Origin: Breznakiella homolactica | Lineage (GTDB): Bacteria; Spirochaetota; Spirochaetia; Treponematales; Breznakiellaceae | Direction: 5' to 3' | DNA length: 64,000 nucleotides | Assembly (NCBI RefSeq): GCF_016616095.2 | Contig: NZ_CP067089.2 | Location: 3,968,001-4,032,000 of the forward strand | Part shown: positions 1 to 8,401 of the stretch, piece after piece | Layout: every line of letters begins with the position of its first letter | Position numbering within the stretch: the stretch's first letter is position 1 | Made by a program: the position numbers and the translations under genes | Notes under the pieces: generated by a model | Seen by the model: the letters and a program-made list of their open reading frames with translations, nothing else | Told to the model about the DNA's origin: nothing | Databases searched by the model: none

Positions 1-26
1 ATAATAATTTTTCCTGAACAAGGAAA

Positions 27-2735
27 TTGCTTTTCTCCATATCCTCCTATCTGTTTACTTGTGGGTACGTTCTATACTACTATAGTATACAGTATGAGAA
101 AACAGCGGTCTCAGATAGAAGCGGCCATTTGTTCCGGATCGGTCTATGGCGTGCATCCGGGGCGTATGCTGGCGGGGCCGGAGAATCCGCCGTTGGCTCG
201 CGCCGGAAGCCGGACGTAAATTTGGCAAAAGTACCGGATACGGCGGCGGTAAAACAGGAAAACGGCCCGGTCCCTTCATACCGGGGCTTTCTCGTTCACG
301 CCTACGCTGATGTAAGCGGCAACCGGCTTTTTTTTACCGGCCGCCTGGAAGACGGGCGGTCCTTTGCCGCGGCGGACGCTTCCTGGCGTCCGTACTTCCA
401 TATATATGAATACGATGCCCACCGGTGCCTTCCGCTGCTCTCTTCAGTACAGTATGACTGCGCCCCGTCTTCCCGGCAACCCTTTGAGGGCACCGGAACC
501 CTTCTCAGAATTACCCTCCGGAATTACCGGGACCGGAACCGTGTTCTGGATCTGCTGGCCGGGGCCGGGATCGCAACCCCCGACGGGGACATAAAACCTC
601 CGGACCTGTTCCTCATGGAACGCGGAATCCGGGGGCCGCTGATGATCAGGGGAACCTACCGTTCCGGGACCCGGGTGGATGCTGTTTTTCCCTGCCCGGA
701 ATTGCTTCCCCTGACCGAATCCGCTGCCATCCCGCTTATGCTGGTTTCGGCGGATATTGAAACCGATACCCGGACCGGCGCCATCCGGGCGGTATCCCTG
801 TGTTCTGCGGATGTTTCCTTTTCCGGGTACAGCGGCCTCGTACGGATCGCCGATCCAGCCGGGATACGTCAGGATGAAATAACCGGGCCCCGGGGCGAAC
901 GTATTATTTTCCATGCCCATGAGGAATCCCTGCTCAGAGCCTTTGTCGAGGATATCCGGTCCCGGGATCCCGATATCATAACGGGGTGGAACTTCCTGGA
1001 TTTCGATTTTCCCCGCCTGGCGGACCGGTGTTCCCTGTTCCGTATACCCTTTGCCCTGGGACGCTCGCCGGAGCCGGCCAAGTTTTTCGCATCCGACGGC
1101 CGGCGGTCCGCCGCCGCTCTGGTCCCGGGCCGCCAGATCATAGATGCCCTCAGAATCGCCCGGGCCGGGCCGGAACGGTTCCCGGACAATTCCCTGGAGA
1201 CTGTGTCCCGCAGTGTTCTCGGCGAGGGTAAGGATGTCGCTTCATCGGGGGCGGCGAAGATCGAAGAACTGGACCGGATGTACGGGGCTGATCCCGAAGG
1301 GTTCGCTTCCTACTGCTACGGGGATTCCGAACTCGTTCTGCGGATCCTGGAAAAGACAGGGCTGTTCCGGCTCACCATGGAACGGGCCTCCCTTACGGGA
1401 GTTTCCCTGGACAAGGCCTGGACCAGCGTCGTCAGCTTTGAGCGGATCTACGGCGCGGAGCTTTTCAAACGCGACATCGCGCCCATTGCCGTGGGCCGTG
1501 CAACAGGCCACGATGAAGGCGCCGCCGGCGGCACGCTCCTGGATCCCCAGCCGGGGCTGTTCCGCAACGTGGCGGTGTTCGATTTCCGCAGTCTGTACCC
1601 CAGCATTATGCGGACCTTCAATGTAGACCCCCTGGCGTACGCCCGGTCAGGGGTGGCCGCCGGGACGCAGCAGGCCGGCGATTCCCGGGACCGGTTAACC
1701 GCGCCCAACGGCGCTGCCTTTTCCCGGGAGCCGGGAATAATGCCGGAACTTATCGCCGCCTACTTCCGGGAACGCAGGGCTGCCCTGGATGCGGGGGACA
1801 CAATTGCGGCCCATGTATATAAAATTCTTATGAACAGTTTTTACGGGGTTTTGGGAACCGGCGCCTGCCGGTACGGCAAGGCCGCCATTGCGGGGGCCAT
1901 CACATCCTACGCCCGGAAATGGCTCCTCCTTTCCCGGGACTGGTTTGTCGAACAGGGCTATACGGTCCTCTACGGTGACACGGATTCCCTGTTTATCGAA
2001 ACCGGCCTGCCGGAAGGCTCCGCCTACGGGGAGTTTCTTTCCCTCTGCTCCGGCCTGGCATCCCGGCTGAATACCTTTATTACCGGGACCATTGACCGGG
2101 AGTACGGCCTGGAATCTTTTCTGGAACTCCGCTTTGAAAAAGTGTATACCCGTTTCCTCATACCTCCCATCAGGGCACTGCGGGATGCCGGGGAACTCCG
2201 GGGCAGGGCAAAGGGATACGCCGGATATCTTCTGGGAGAGGATTCGCGTTCCGAGGTTGAGGTAAAGGGCATGGAGGCGGTCCGCCGGGATACTACACCA
2301 TTGGCCAGACGCCTCCAGCTGGAACTCCTGGATCTTGTATTTTCCGCGGAGGACCGGGACCGGTTTAAGGACCATGTGGTCGGAACGATACGGTCACTCA
2401 AAGCCGGAGAACTGGACCGGGAACTGATCTACCGGAAACGCCTGACCCGGCCGCCGGAAAGCTATACCGCGTCAACGCCGCCCCAGGTTAAGGCCGCCCG
2501 GGCCCTGGGCTGGAAAGGCCGCCGGGGAACCGTGGAGTATCTGTGGACCATGTCGGGCCCGGAGCCTACCGCCCTGCAGACATCCCCGCTGGATTACGAC
2601 CATTACATCGACTCACAGGTCCTCCCGGTGGCGGAATCCATTGCCGCCGCCCTGGGCTGGAACGAAGAGCTTTTTCCCCATAAAGGGCGCCGCCGTCTGG
2701 ATCTGGAAAGCGGCCAGATGGAGCTGGGGCTGTAA
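27..2735 (+). CDS. polB: Family B DNA polymerase (PolB / Pol II type)
   Basis: Proofreading DNA polymerase of the E. coli Pol II/archaeal PolB type, probably used in repair or lesion bypass. All diagnostic motifs are visible: Exo I DIE (D243, E245), Exo II GWNFLDFD, Exo III YCYGDSE, polymerase motif A DFRSLYPSI (D519), motif B KILMNSFYG (from K599) and motif C YGDTDS (D651, D653). KGMEAVRRDTTPLARR further on is also typical of the family. Both exonuclease and polymerase sites look intact. The start is uncertain. Family-like sequence begins only near residue 82 (SYRGFLVHAY), and the first 65-80 residues look non-homologous. The frame opens at a TTG at 27 with AGGA only two bases upstream; a second in-frame TTG at 222 is an alternative. 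The true protein may be about 820-840 residues, closer to the usual 780-800. Confidence 0.9.
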   Translation: MLFSISSYLFTCGYVLYYYSIQYEKTAVSDRSGHLFRIGLWRASGAYAGGAGESAVGSRRKPDVNLAKVPDTAAVKQENGPVPSYRGFLVHAYADVSGNRLFFTGRLEDGRSFAAADASWRPYFHIYEYDAHRCLPLLSSVQYDCAPSSRQPFEGTGTLLRITLRNYRDRNRVLDLLAGAGIATPDGDIKPPDLFLMERGIRGPLMIRGTYRSGTRVDAVFPCPELLPLTESAAIPLMLVSADIETDTRTGAIRAVSLCSADVSFSGYSGLVRIADPAGIRQDEITGPRGERIIFHAHEESLLRAFVEDIRSRDPDIITGWNFLDFDFPRLADRCSLFRIPFALGRSPEPAKFFASDGRRSAAALVPGRQIIDALRIARAGPERFPDNSLETVSRSVLGEGKDVASSGAAKIEELDRMYGADPEGFASYCYGDSELVLRILEKTGLFRLTMERASLTGVSLDKAWTSVVSFERIYGAELFKRDIAPIAVGRATGHDEGAAGGTLLDPQPGLFRNVAVFDFRSLYPSIMRTFNVDPLAYARSGVAAGTQQAGDSRDRLTAPNGAAFSREPGIMPELIAAYFRERRAALDAGDTIAAHVYKILMNSFYGVLGTGACRYGKAAIAGAITSYARKWLLLSRDWFVEQGYTVLYGDTDSLFIETGLPEGSAYGEFLSLCSGLASRLNTFITGTIDREYGLESFLELRFEKVYTRFLIPPIRALRDAGELRGRAKGYAGYLLGEDSRSEVEVKGMEAVRRDTTPLARRLQLELLDLVFSAEDRDRFKDHVVGTIRSLKAGELDRELIYRKRLTRPPESYTASTPPQVKAARALGWKGRRGTVEYLWTMSGPEPTALQTSPLDYDHYIDSQVLPVAESIAAALGWNEELFPHKGRRRLDLESGQMELGL
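59..86 (+). promoter_or_regulatory. Possible sigma-70 promoter before polB
   Basis: TTGTGG at 59-64 and TATAGT at 81-86 are separated by 16 bases. If real, transcription would begin near 93. That fits a polB start downstream of the frame-opening TTG at 27, such as TTG 222. The match is moderate and the region is AT-rich by chance, so confidence is low. Confidence 0.25.
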
Positions 2736-2749
2736 TCTGTAATTTCCTC

Positions 2750-4381
2750 TCAGCGCCAGCGCCTTCCCGCCGGCACGTCGGACCCCTTGTCATTGACCGC
2801 TGTAACCGGTCTCGTCAGAACTGTCCCGGTTGACAGGGAAGACCCCGTACGCACCGTGTACGCGGACCCTGTTTTAAAATCCGGAATACTGATGACAATA
2901 CTGCGGAATTCCTTTTTTGCTGTAAACTCCGCCAGTTTTTTTCCTCCGGAATCCAATACCGCCACCGCCGTGCCTGCCGGCTGGGTCGCGGTGTAATATA
3001 TCATCAGGGACGGCTGTTTGGATGACTGGCTCGGAGACTGGGCCATACGGTCGGTGCCGGCGGCAAACAGTGTTCCCCCGGTCATAGCCAGGGTCCCGTC
3101 GTAATCCAGGGCACCGTTCATGCTGCGCACCGGTCCATGGATGTGAATTATTCCTCCGGAAATTTCTCCGCTGCCGTTAATATCAATGCCGTCTCCTTCC
3201 GCGTCGACCGTAATCGCACCCCCGCTGATGCTGAGCCATTGACCGCTGTGGTCACCGGTGATATTGATACCGTCATTGCCGGAAACAAGGTTGATGGTTC
3301 CGCCGGAGATAGTGACGGTGTTTCCTTCAATACCTTCCACGCTTGCTGTTACGGTAATGTCCCCGCCGGTTATGGCGATATCCCGGTCCGCGTGGACGGC
3401 ATCATCCCCGGTGGCGAGCCGGAAGCTCCCACCGCCGATTGTTATGTTCCCGTTGGAATGGACCGCGTCATCGGCGCTGTTTACGGTAAAGCTTCCGCCC
3501 GTAACAGTGAGATCCGTTCCCGCCTTGAGCCCCTTGCGGCTGGAATCATCCGGAACAACGGTACTCCCGCCGCCGCTGGTTATGGCATAATTCCCGCCCG
3601 ACACGGTCAGGGCTGTCTCGGCCTGGATGCCGTCGGAATCGCTGGTAATCTGGTAGGTTCCGCCCTGCAGGGAAACCCAGCCTTTGTCAGGGTCCTTGTC
3701 ATTGCTGGTCTGGATTCCGTCATTCCCCGCGGTGATGGTAAAATTCCCATCCAGAACCGTCACGGAATCCTTTCCGCGGATTCCGTGGTTTTTCGCGCCG
3801 ACCGATATGGTTCCGTTCTCAATGAGAAGGCTGTCTTTAGAACCGATTCCGTTCCGGTAATTGCCGGTTACCGTCAGCGCCCCGGTCCCGTTTATGGTCA
3901 GATTGCCGCTGCTGAAAAGCGCCGCGTCGGGCTCTTTAGCTTCGGTATCGGCGTAGATAAACTCCCGGGCGTCCCGGAGGGTGTTTTCGGTCCCCTCCGC
4001 CAAAGTAATAAAAAGGGACGCTTTGGAAGGACTGTAAATAGCGGCGTTCGTTTTTCCGGTAATTTCCGCCCCATTGAGCACGAGCCTGACCGTTTCAGCA
4101 TTCCCGGGGCTGACGAGAATCTGGCCTTCCCGGAGGGTTCCCTCAAGAATATATACACCGCCCCCGGTGATGGTCACGGCCGATCCGTCGATCCGCACCC
4201 CGGGACCGTCCGCTTCCGCTGCGGAGCCCTTCAGGGTGATCCGTGTAGTATTCTCTTCCATAATAATATCCGGAACTGTATTTTTTTGTTCCCGGGAATC
4301 CTGGTTTCCTGCCCCGCAGGCTGCGGCTGCGAAAAAGGGAATCAGAAATATCCCGGTAATTACTGCTTTTTTTATATGCAT
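2750..4381 (-). CDS. Beta-helix carbohydrate-binding lipoprotein (Cthe_2159/DUF4353-like)
   Basis: 543-residue exported lipoprotein. The leader is MHIKKAVITGIFLIPFFAAAAC, with Cys22 the likely lipidated residue (relaxed spirochaetal lipobox AAAC). The body consists of short Gly/Asp/Asn-rich strands of the form xxITGGxxxVxSxxDGI repeated many times (GNDGIQTSND, DSDGIQAETA, SADDAVHSNG, ATGDDAVHAD, SGNDGINITG). This is the pattern of a right-handed parallel beta-helix and of the Cthe_2159/DUF4353 carbohydrate-binding family, whose founding member binds cellulose and resembles pectate lyases. A C-terminal Ig-like part (TAVAVLDSGGKKLAEF) follows. No catalytic residues can be assigned, so polysaccharide binding on the cell surface is an inference from the family. 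It is divergent from the sugar ABC operon and convergent with polB. Confidence 0.75.
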   Translation of the reverse strand: MHIKKAVITGIFLIPFFAAAACGAGNQDSREQKNTVPDIIMEENTTRITLKGSAAEADGPGVRIDGSAVTITGGGVYILEGTLREGQILVSPGNAETVRLVLNGAEITGKTNAAIYSPSKASLFITLAEGTENTLRDAREFIYADTEAKEPDAALFSSGNLTINGTGALTVTGNYRNGIGSKDSLLIENGTISVGAKNHGIRGKDSVTVLDGNFTITAGNDGIQTSNDKDPDKGWVSLQGGTYQITSDSDGIQAETALTVSGGNYAITSGGGSTVVPDDSSRKGLKAGTDLTVTGGSFTVNSADDAVHSNGNITIGGGSFRLATGDDAVHADRDIAITGGDITVTASVEGIEGNTVTISGGTINLVSGNDGINITGDHSGQWLSISGGAITVDAEGDGIDINGSGEISGGIIHIHGPVRSMNGALDYDGTLAMTGGTLFAAGTDRMAQSPSQSSKQPSLMIYYTATQPAGTAVAVLDSGGKKLAEFTAKKEFRSIVISIPDFKTGSAYTVRTGSSLSTGTVLTRPVTAVNDKGSDVPAGRRWR

Positions 4382-4451
4382 AATTACTCCTTATATAGTA
4401 AGTATACGGAAAAATCATCCCTTAAAAAGCAGGGTTTTGAAACTTTTTTTG

Positions 4452-4480
4452 TTGACATCACCGCAATACCGGTTTATTCT
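4452..4480 (+). promoter_or_regulatory. Sigma-70 promoter of the sugar-acid operon
   Basis: A perfect -35 TTGACA (4452-4457) and a good -10 TATTCT (4475-4480) are separated by exactly 17 bases. Predicted transcription start is near 4487, two bases before the palindrome at 4489-4512. Confidence 0.75.
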
Positions 4481-4488
4481 GTTTTAAC

Positions 4489-4512
4489 TGGTATCTGAGA
4501 TCTCAGATACCA
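4489..4512. promoter_or_regulatory. Perfect 24-bp palindromic operator, probable GntR-family binding site
   Basis: The two 12-base arms are exact reverse complements with no spacer (half site TGGTATCTGAGA, centre between 4500 and 4501). It lies over the predicted transcription start, directly after the -10 box and upstream of the ribosome binding site AAGGAG of the binding-protein gene, a position typical of a repressor site. The outer TGGT...ACCA bases resemble operators of the FadR/FCD branch of GntR regulators, and such a regulator is encoded in the same operon at 7656-8327. The assignment of regulator to site is inference. Confidence 0.75.
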
Positions 4513-4534
4513 ATAGAGCAATAAGGAGTGGAAA

Positions 4535-5836
4535 ATGAAACGAATTTGCTTAGTATTATTAATGGCATTGGTCATTGGCAGCCTTGTTTTTGCCGGAGGC
4601 GGCGGTGAGAAGGGTGGTTCCGCCGGCGGTGACGGAAAGGTTACCGTCACCGTTCTGACCACGGTTACGACCCAGAACCCCGAAGGTCCCCTGGCGGAGA
4701 AATACATCGCCGAATTCCAGGCGGCCAACCCCAACGTTACCATTGAAGTGCTGGGGGTTCCCATGAACCAGGCCCTCACCAGAATTACCACCCTCGCGGC
4801 GGCGGATTCCCTGCCGGACCTTTTCGTGAATACCGAAAATCTCCGGGGCAAACTGTACGACATGGGCATCACCGATGACTTTGGTCCGTATCTTTCGGCG
4901 GCGGAAAAAAACAACATCCTGGACGCTATCCGGGAAAGCTGCACCATCGACGGAAAACTGGTAATCTATCCCTGGTATACCGCTCCCAACGCGGTGCTGT
5001 ACCGGTCGGACTGGCTGGCCGCAAAGGGCCTGTCCGAACCTCAGAACTGGGATGACTTCCTCAAAATCGCCCAGGCTTTTACCGAAGATACCGATAAGGA
5101 CGGGAAGATTGACCGCTGGGGATTCGGCATGGTGGGAACCAATGACGATTCGGGCCAGTGGCGCTTTGTCCAGGTTCTGCGGGGCTTCGGCGCCCGGGAT
5201 CTGTACTTTGAAAACGGCCAGTGGAAAACCGAAATCGGTTCCCCCGCCAGCGTAAACGCCTTCCGGTACTTCACCGAACTCAAGACAAAATACAACGTCG
5301 TTCCCCCGGGGAGCCTGGAAAACAGCTTCAACGAGAATGTCAGCCTTTTCGCCGGCGAGCAGATCGGCCTCATCATCTCCGGCCCCCATACCACCGGAAA
5401 AGTCTTTGACATGAATCCTTCCCTCCGGGGCAAGCTCGGCAGCGTAATTGTTCCCATGGGTGTCACCCGGTATACCCCGCTTTCGGTACTCGGTTTCTCC
5501 ATGAATCCCAGCAGCAAAGTAAAAAAAGAAGCGGTGGAATTCGTCAAGTTCCTGACCACCAAGGACCGTATGGTGGAATGGGTGGAAACCACCGGACGCA
5601 TGCCCTGTTTCAAGGACGCCAGCGACGCCGATTACATGAAGACCCCGCTCTTCAAAGGGTTTAACGAAAGTGTCGCCACCCAGGAAATGGTTCCCGACGC
5701 TCCCTTCTATCCTGAAATCAGAACCGTACTGGGCAGGACCTACCAGAAGATCATGCTCAACCCCGGCATTGACATCCAGAAAGAAGTCACCGACGCGGGA
5801 CGGCAGATCCAGACTATCATAAACCAGAACAGCTAA
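4535..5836 (+). CDS. ABC sugar transporter, family 1 extracellular solute-binding protein
   Basis: 433-residue periplasmic binding protein that should deliver a carbohydrate or sugar acid to the permeases encoded next. The leader MKRICLVLLMALVIGSLVFA is followed by Gly-rich GGGGEKGG. There is no Cys at the cleavage site, so it appears to be cut by signal peptidase I, as in many treponemal sugar-binding proteins. The mature part has the family 1 fold signature (EKYIAEFQAANPNVTIEV near the start, then LPDLFVN, DFLKIAQAFTEDTDKDGKIDRWGF). Start chosen at ATG 4535 for the AAGGAG eight bases upstream. It is the first gene of the operon. Substrate cannot be read from the sequence; the downstream enzymes suggest an aldonate- or uronate-like compound. 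Confidence 0.9.
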   Translation: MKRICLVLLMALVIGSLVFAGGGGEKGGSAGGDGKVTVTVLTTVTTQNPEGPLAEKYIAEFQAANPNVTIEVLGVPMNQALTRITTLAAADSLPDLFVNTENLRGKLYDMGITDDFGPYLSAAEKNNILDAIRESCTIDGKLVIYPWYTAPNAVLYRSDWLAAKGLSEPQNWDDFLKIAQAFTEDTDKDGKIDRWGFGMVGTNDDSGQWRFVQVLRGFGARDLYFENGQWKTEIGSPASVNAFRYFTELKTKYNVVPPGSLENSFNENVSLFAGEQIGLIISGPHTTGKVFDMNPSLRGKLGSVIVPMGVTRYTPLSVLGFSMNPSSKVKKEAVEFVKFLTTKDRMVEWVETTGRMPCFKDASDADYMKTPLFKGFNESVATQEMVPDAPFYPEIRTVLGRTYQKIMLNPGIDIQKEVTDAGRQIQTIINQNS

Positions 5837-5842
5837 AGTACC

Positions 5843-5873
5843 GGAGCTGCCCGGGATAAATCCCGGCAGCTCC
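5843..5873 (+). promoter_or_regulatory. Intercistronic stem-loop after the binding-protein gene
   Basis: GGAGCTGCC...GGCAGCTCC arms continue inward to GGGAT/ATCCC, giving a 14-bp stem with one bulged C and a very small loop. No T-run follows, so it is not a classic terminator. It lies between the binding-protein and permease genes, where such hairpins usually protect the upstream mRNA or partly terminate. The result is excess binding protein over permease. Confidence 0.7.
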
Positions 5874-5903
5874 GCCTATGGAGCCGTCGCCCAAGGAGGC
5901 GTT

Positions 5904-6785
5904 ATGAAATCATCAACCTACCGGCTGCAGCAGAACTGGATGGGGTATTTCTTTATTTTTCCCGCCCTGTTCGTCCTGGTTATGATGATCATGTATCCCC
6001 TATTGTACGGAATATACGTCAGTTTTTTTGATACCAACCTGGTCAACAAATGGAACTTTGTGGGTTTCCGTTTTTATCAGCGGGTAATAACCAACCTTTC
6101 GTTTTACCAGTCCCTGGGAAGAACCTTTGTATTTACCTTCAGCACCGTATTGGGGCGGGTAGTGCTGGGGACCGGGTTTGCCATGATACTCAACAACAAG
6201 CGCCTGCCCCTGCGTCCGGTTTTCCGGTCGATCATGGTACTGCCCTGGTTTTTCCCCGATGTGGTCATCGGCATGCTCTGGAAATGGCTCTACAATTCCG
6301 GGTACGGCCTGATTAACCACATCCTGATGTCCCTGCATATCATTAAGGCTCCCGTGGAATGGCTGAGCAATACCAGCACGGTTATGGCCGCGGTGGTGGT
6401 GGTATGTATATGGAAGGGTTTTCCTTTCATGATTGTCATGATTCTGGCGGCTCTCCAGACGATCCCGGATGAATTATACGAAGCCGCGGAAATGGACGGA
6501 TGCGGCCCGCTGAGCCGGTTTGTCCATGTGGTGCTTCCCGGTATCATGCCGGTGCTGTCCACCGCGACTATGCTGGAGATCATGTGGTGTTTTAAACACT
6601 TTACTATTATATGGAACCTTACCTACGGCGGTCCCGTGGACGCGACCAATGTAGTCAGTATTGATATTTACAAAACAGGCTTTGAATACCTCCGGTTCGG
6701 GGAATCATCAACCCGGGCGGTGCTGGTGTTCATCATCATCATGGTGCTCAGCATTATCCAGCGCAAACTGGTGAAGGAGAAATAA
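5904..6785 (+). CDS. ABC sugar transporter permease (MalF/UgpA type)
   Basis: 293-residue inner-membrane permease with about six hydrophobic segments, beginning YFFIFPALFVLVMMIMYPLL near residues 15-34. The cytoplasmic EAA loop that contacts the ATPase is present around residue 193 (EAAEMDGCG followed by a hydrophobic LP). Start ATG 5904 follows AAGGAGG. It forms the heteromeric channel with the product of the next gene, which starts three bases after this one ends. No ATPase gene lies in the operon, so a shared MsmX/UgpC-type ATPase from elsewhere is presumably used. Confidence 0.92.
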   Translation: MKSSTYRLQQNWMGYFFIFPALFVLVMMIMYPLLYGIYVSFFDTNLVNKWNFVGFRFYQRVITNLSFYQSLGRTFVFTFSTVLGRVVLGTGFAMILNNKRLPLRPVFRSIMVLPWFFPDVVIGMLWKWLYNSGYGLINHILMSLHIIKAPVEWLSNTSTVMAAVVVVCIWKGFPFMIVMILAALQTIPDELYEAAEMDGCGPLSRFVHVVLPGIMPVLSTATMLEIMWCFKHFTIIWNLTYGGPVDATNVVSIDIYKTGFEYLRFGESSTRAVLVFIIIMVLSIIQRKLVKEK

Positions 6786-6787
6786 TC

Positions 6788-7639
6788 ATGGGAAAACGGA
6801 AAAGAATTTCTGGGGCGCGGAAAAGATTTCCTGTGGTGTCGATAGCTTTCCTCCTTTTAGGATGCCTGATTGTGCTGGTCCCCGTATTATGGATGGTGAT
6901 TACCTCCCTGAAAACCGTGGTTGAGACCTTCGCAATCCCGCCCACGCTGCTGCCGAAAAGTTTTAATATTACCGCCTATAAGACGGTGCTCACCGATTAC
7001 TCCTTCGGTACGTACTTCAAGAACAGTACCATCGTTGTCTGTTCAGCCACGGCCCTGACATTGGTGGTAGCGACCCTGGCGGGGTTCGGTGTTTCCCGGT
7101 TTAATTTCAAAGGAGTCGGGGCGTTCCTGGGATTCATCCTGGTGACCCAGATGTTTCCCTCGGTGATCATGCTGGTACCGTATTTCCGCATTCTCCGGGC
7201 GTACGGCCTCATCAACAAATACATGGGACTCATCCTGGTCTATATCTCGTTCCAGACCCCGCTGTGCACCTGGCTCATGTACGGTTACTTCAAGTCCATA
7301 CCCCGGGAGCTGGATGACGCGGCGAGCATCGACGGTCTGGGAAAATTCAAAACCTTCCTGCTGATAATTTTCCCGCTCTGCCTGCCGGGGCTGGCCGCGA
7401 CGGCAATCTACGCCTTTATCAACAGCTGGAACGAATTCCAGTTTGCCCTGGTCCTTACCACATCTGAGAAGATGAAGACCGTATCCATCGGAATCGGCCA
7501 GATGATCGAGGATACCAAGGTGAACTGGAACGAAATGATGGCTGCGAGCCTCCTCGCCAGTATACCCCTTATTCTGGTATTCTTATTCTTCCAGAAGTAC
7601 TTCTTCGCGGGACTGACCGCGGGGAGCGTAAAACAATGA
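6788..7639 (+). CDS. ABC sugar transporter permease (MalG/UgpE type)
   Basis: 283-residue membrane protein, the second half of the importer channel. The first segment is VSIAFLLLGCLIVLVPVLWM (residues about 17-36), then the MalG-type periplasmic region LPKSFNITAYKTVLTD. The EAA-like loop is DDAASIDGLGKFKTF near residue 176. The C-terminus FFAGLTAGSVKQ is characteristic of MalG-type subunits. It is separated from the upstream permease by two bases and is followed after 16 bases by the GntR regulator, so it is certainly co-transcribed. Confidence 0.92.
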   Translation: MGKRKRISGARKRFPVVSIAFLLLGCLIVLVPVLWMVITSLKTVVETFAIPPTLLPKSFNITAYKTVLTDYSFGTYFKNSTIVVCSATALTLVVATLAGFGVSRFNFKGVGAFLGFILVTQMFPSVIMLVPYFRILRAYGLINKYMGLILVYISFQTPLCTWLMYGYFKSIPRELDDAASIDGLGKFKTFLLIIFPLCLPGLAATAIYAFINSWNEFQFALVLTTSEKMKTVSIGIGQMIEDTKVNWNEMMAASLLASIPLILVFLFFQKYFFAGLTAGSVKQ

Positions 7640-7655
7640 AAGGGAGAATGTAAAA

Positions 7656-8327
7656 ATGCTGGAAAAAATAGATGTTCCGCTGCCTATATCAGACCAGGTT
7701 GCGGATACCATCCGTCGGGGAATAATCTCAGGTGAGCTGAAGGTCGGGCAGAAAATTTCGGTCAACGGCATCTGCAGTATGCTGAACGTGAGCGCCACTC
7801 CGGTCAAGGAGGCGTTCAAGATACTCCAGGCCGAGGGGCTGCTCATTACGAAGGCCCGGAGCGGAACGACTATCTCCGATTTTGCCCGGCGGAGCCTGGA
7901 ACACACCGCCCTTATCCGGGCAGCCCTGGAAGGATCCGCTGCGTATATCGCGGCCCAGACCATCAGCGAGAATGATCTCGAAAAACTCGAGGGGGTACTC
8001 ATCGAGGGAGATAAGGCTATTGAGCGGGGCGACCTGGACGCCCTGGTGGCGCTGAACACCCAGTTCCATAAGGGAATCAGGGACGCCACGAAAAACAGCT
8101 ATCTGATTTTGCTTATTGAGCGGCTCGTTTCATTCGATTATTCCTTCCGGCGGTCGGCGCTGCAGACTCTGGAGGAACGGCGGAGCGGCAGCCGCGACCA
8201 CTGGGCTGTATTCCGCCACATCCGGGACCGCAATCCCGAGGAAGCGGAACGGGCCCTTAAATGCCATATCCGCCGGAGCGCCAGCGACGTGGTGTCCGGC
8301 ATTCAGGAGGAAACGGACAATCCGTAA
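7656..8327 (+). CDS. GntR-family transcriptional regulator, FCD (FadR) subfamily
   Basis: 223-residue DNA-binding regulator. Residues 10-75 form the winged helix-turn-helix of GntR proteins (SDQVADTIRRGIISGELKVGQ, then the recognition part MLNVSATPVKEAFKILQAEG). Residues 85-215 form the helical FCD ligand-binding domain, with the metal-binding histidines suggested by NTQFHKGIRDA, DHWAVFRHIRDR and LKCHIRRS. FCD regulators usually sense organic or sugar acids, which agrees with the downstream dehydratase and aldolase. Its location inside the operon and the palindrome at 4489-4512 suggest autoregulated repression relieved by a pathway metabolite (inference). Confidence 0.9.
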   Translation: MLEKIDVPLPISDQVADTIRRGIISGELKVGQKISVNGICSMLNVSATPVKEAFKILQAEGLLITKARSGTTISDFARRSLEHTALIRAALEGSAAYIAAQTISENDLEKLEGVLIEGDKAIERGDLDALVALNTQFHKGIRDATKNSYLILLIERLVSFDYSFRRSALQTLEERRSGSRDHWAVFRHIRDRNPEEAERALKCHIRRSASDVVSGIQEETDNP

Positions 8328-8401
8328 CTGCCCGTGAAAGTTTCCGGGCGCTATACAATAACCGGCCGCTGCTGTGCCGTTAAAACAGGAAAGGAGCAAG
8401 G

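Noticed and set aside
94-219. 41-codon plus-strand frame before the polymerase coding part
   Set aside because: No clear ribosome binding site, no similarity recognised; kept only as a comment on the polB start.
3137-4498. Plus-strand open frame of 453 codons opposite the beta-helix lipoprotein
   Set aside because: It is antisense to a convincing gene with signal peptide and regular repeats; the Gly/Asp-rich repeats of that gene leave the opposite strand open by codon bias. No ribosome binding site or family motif.
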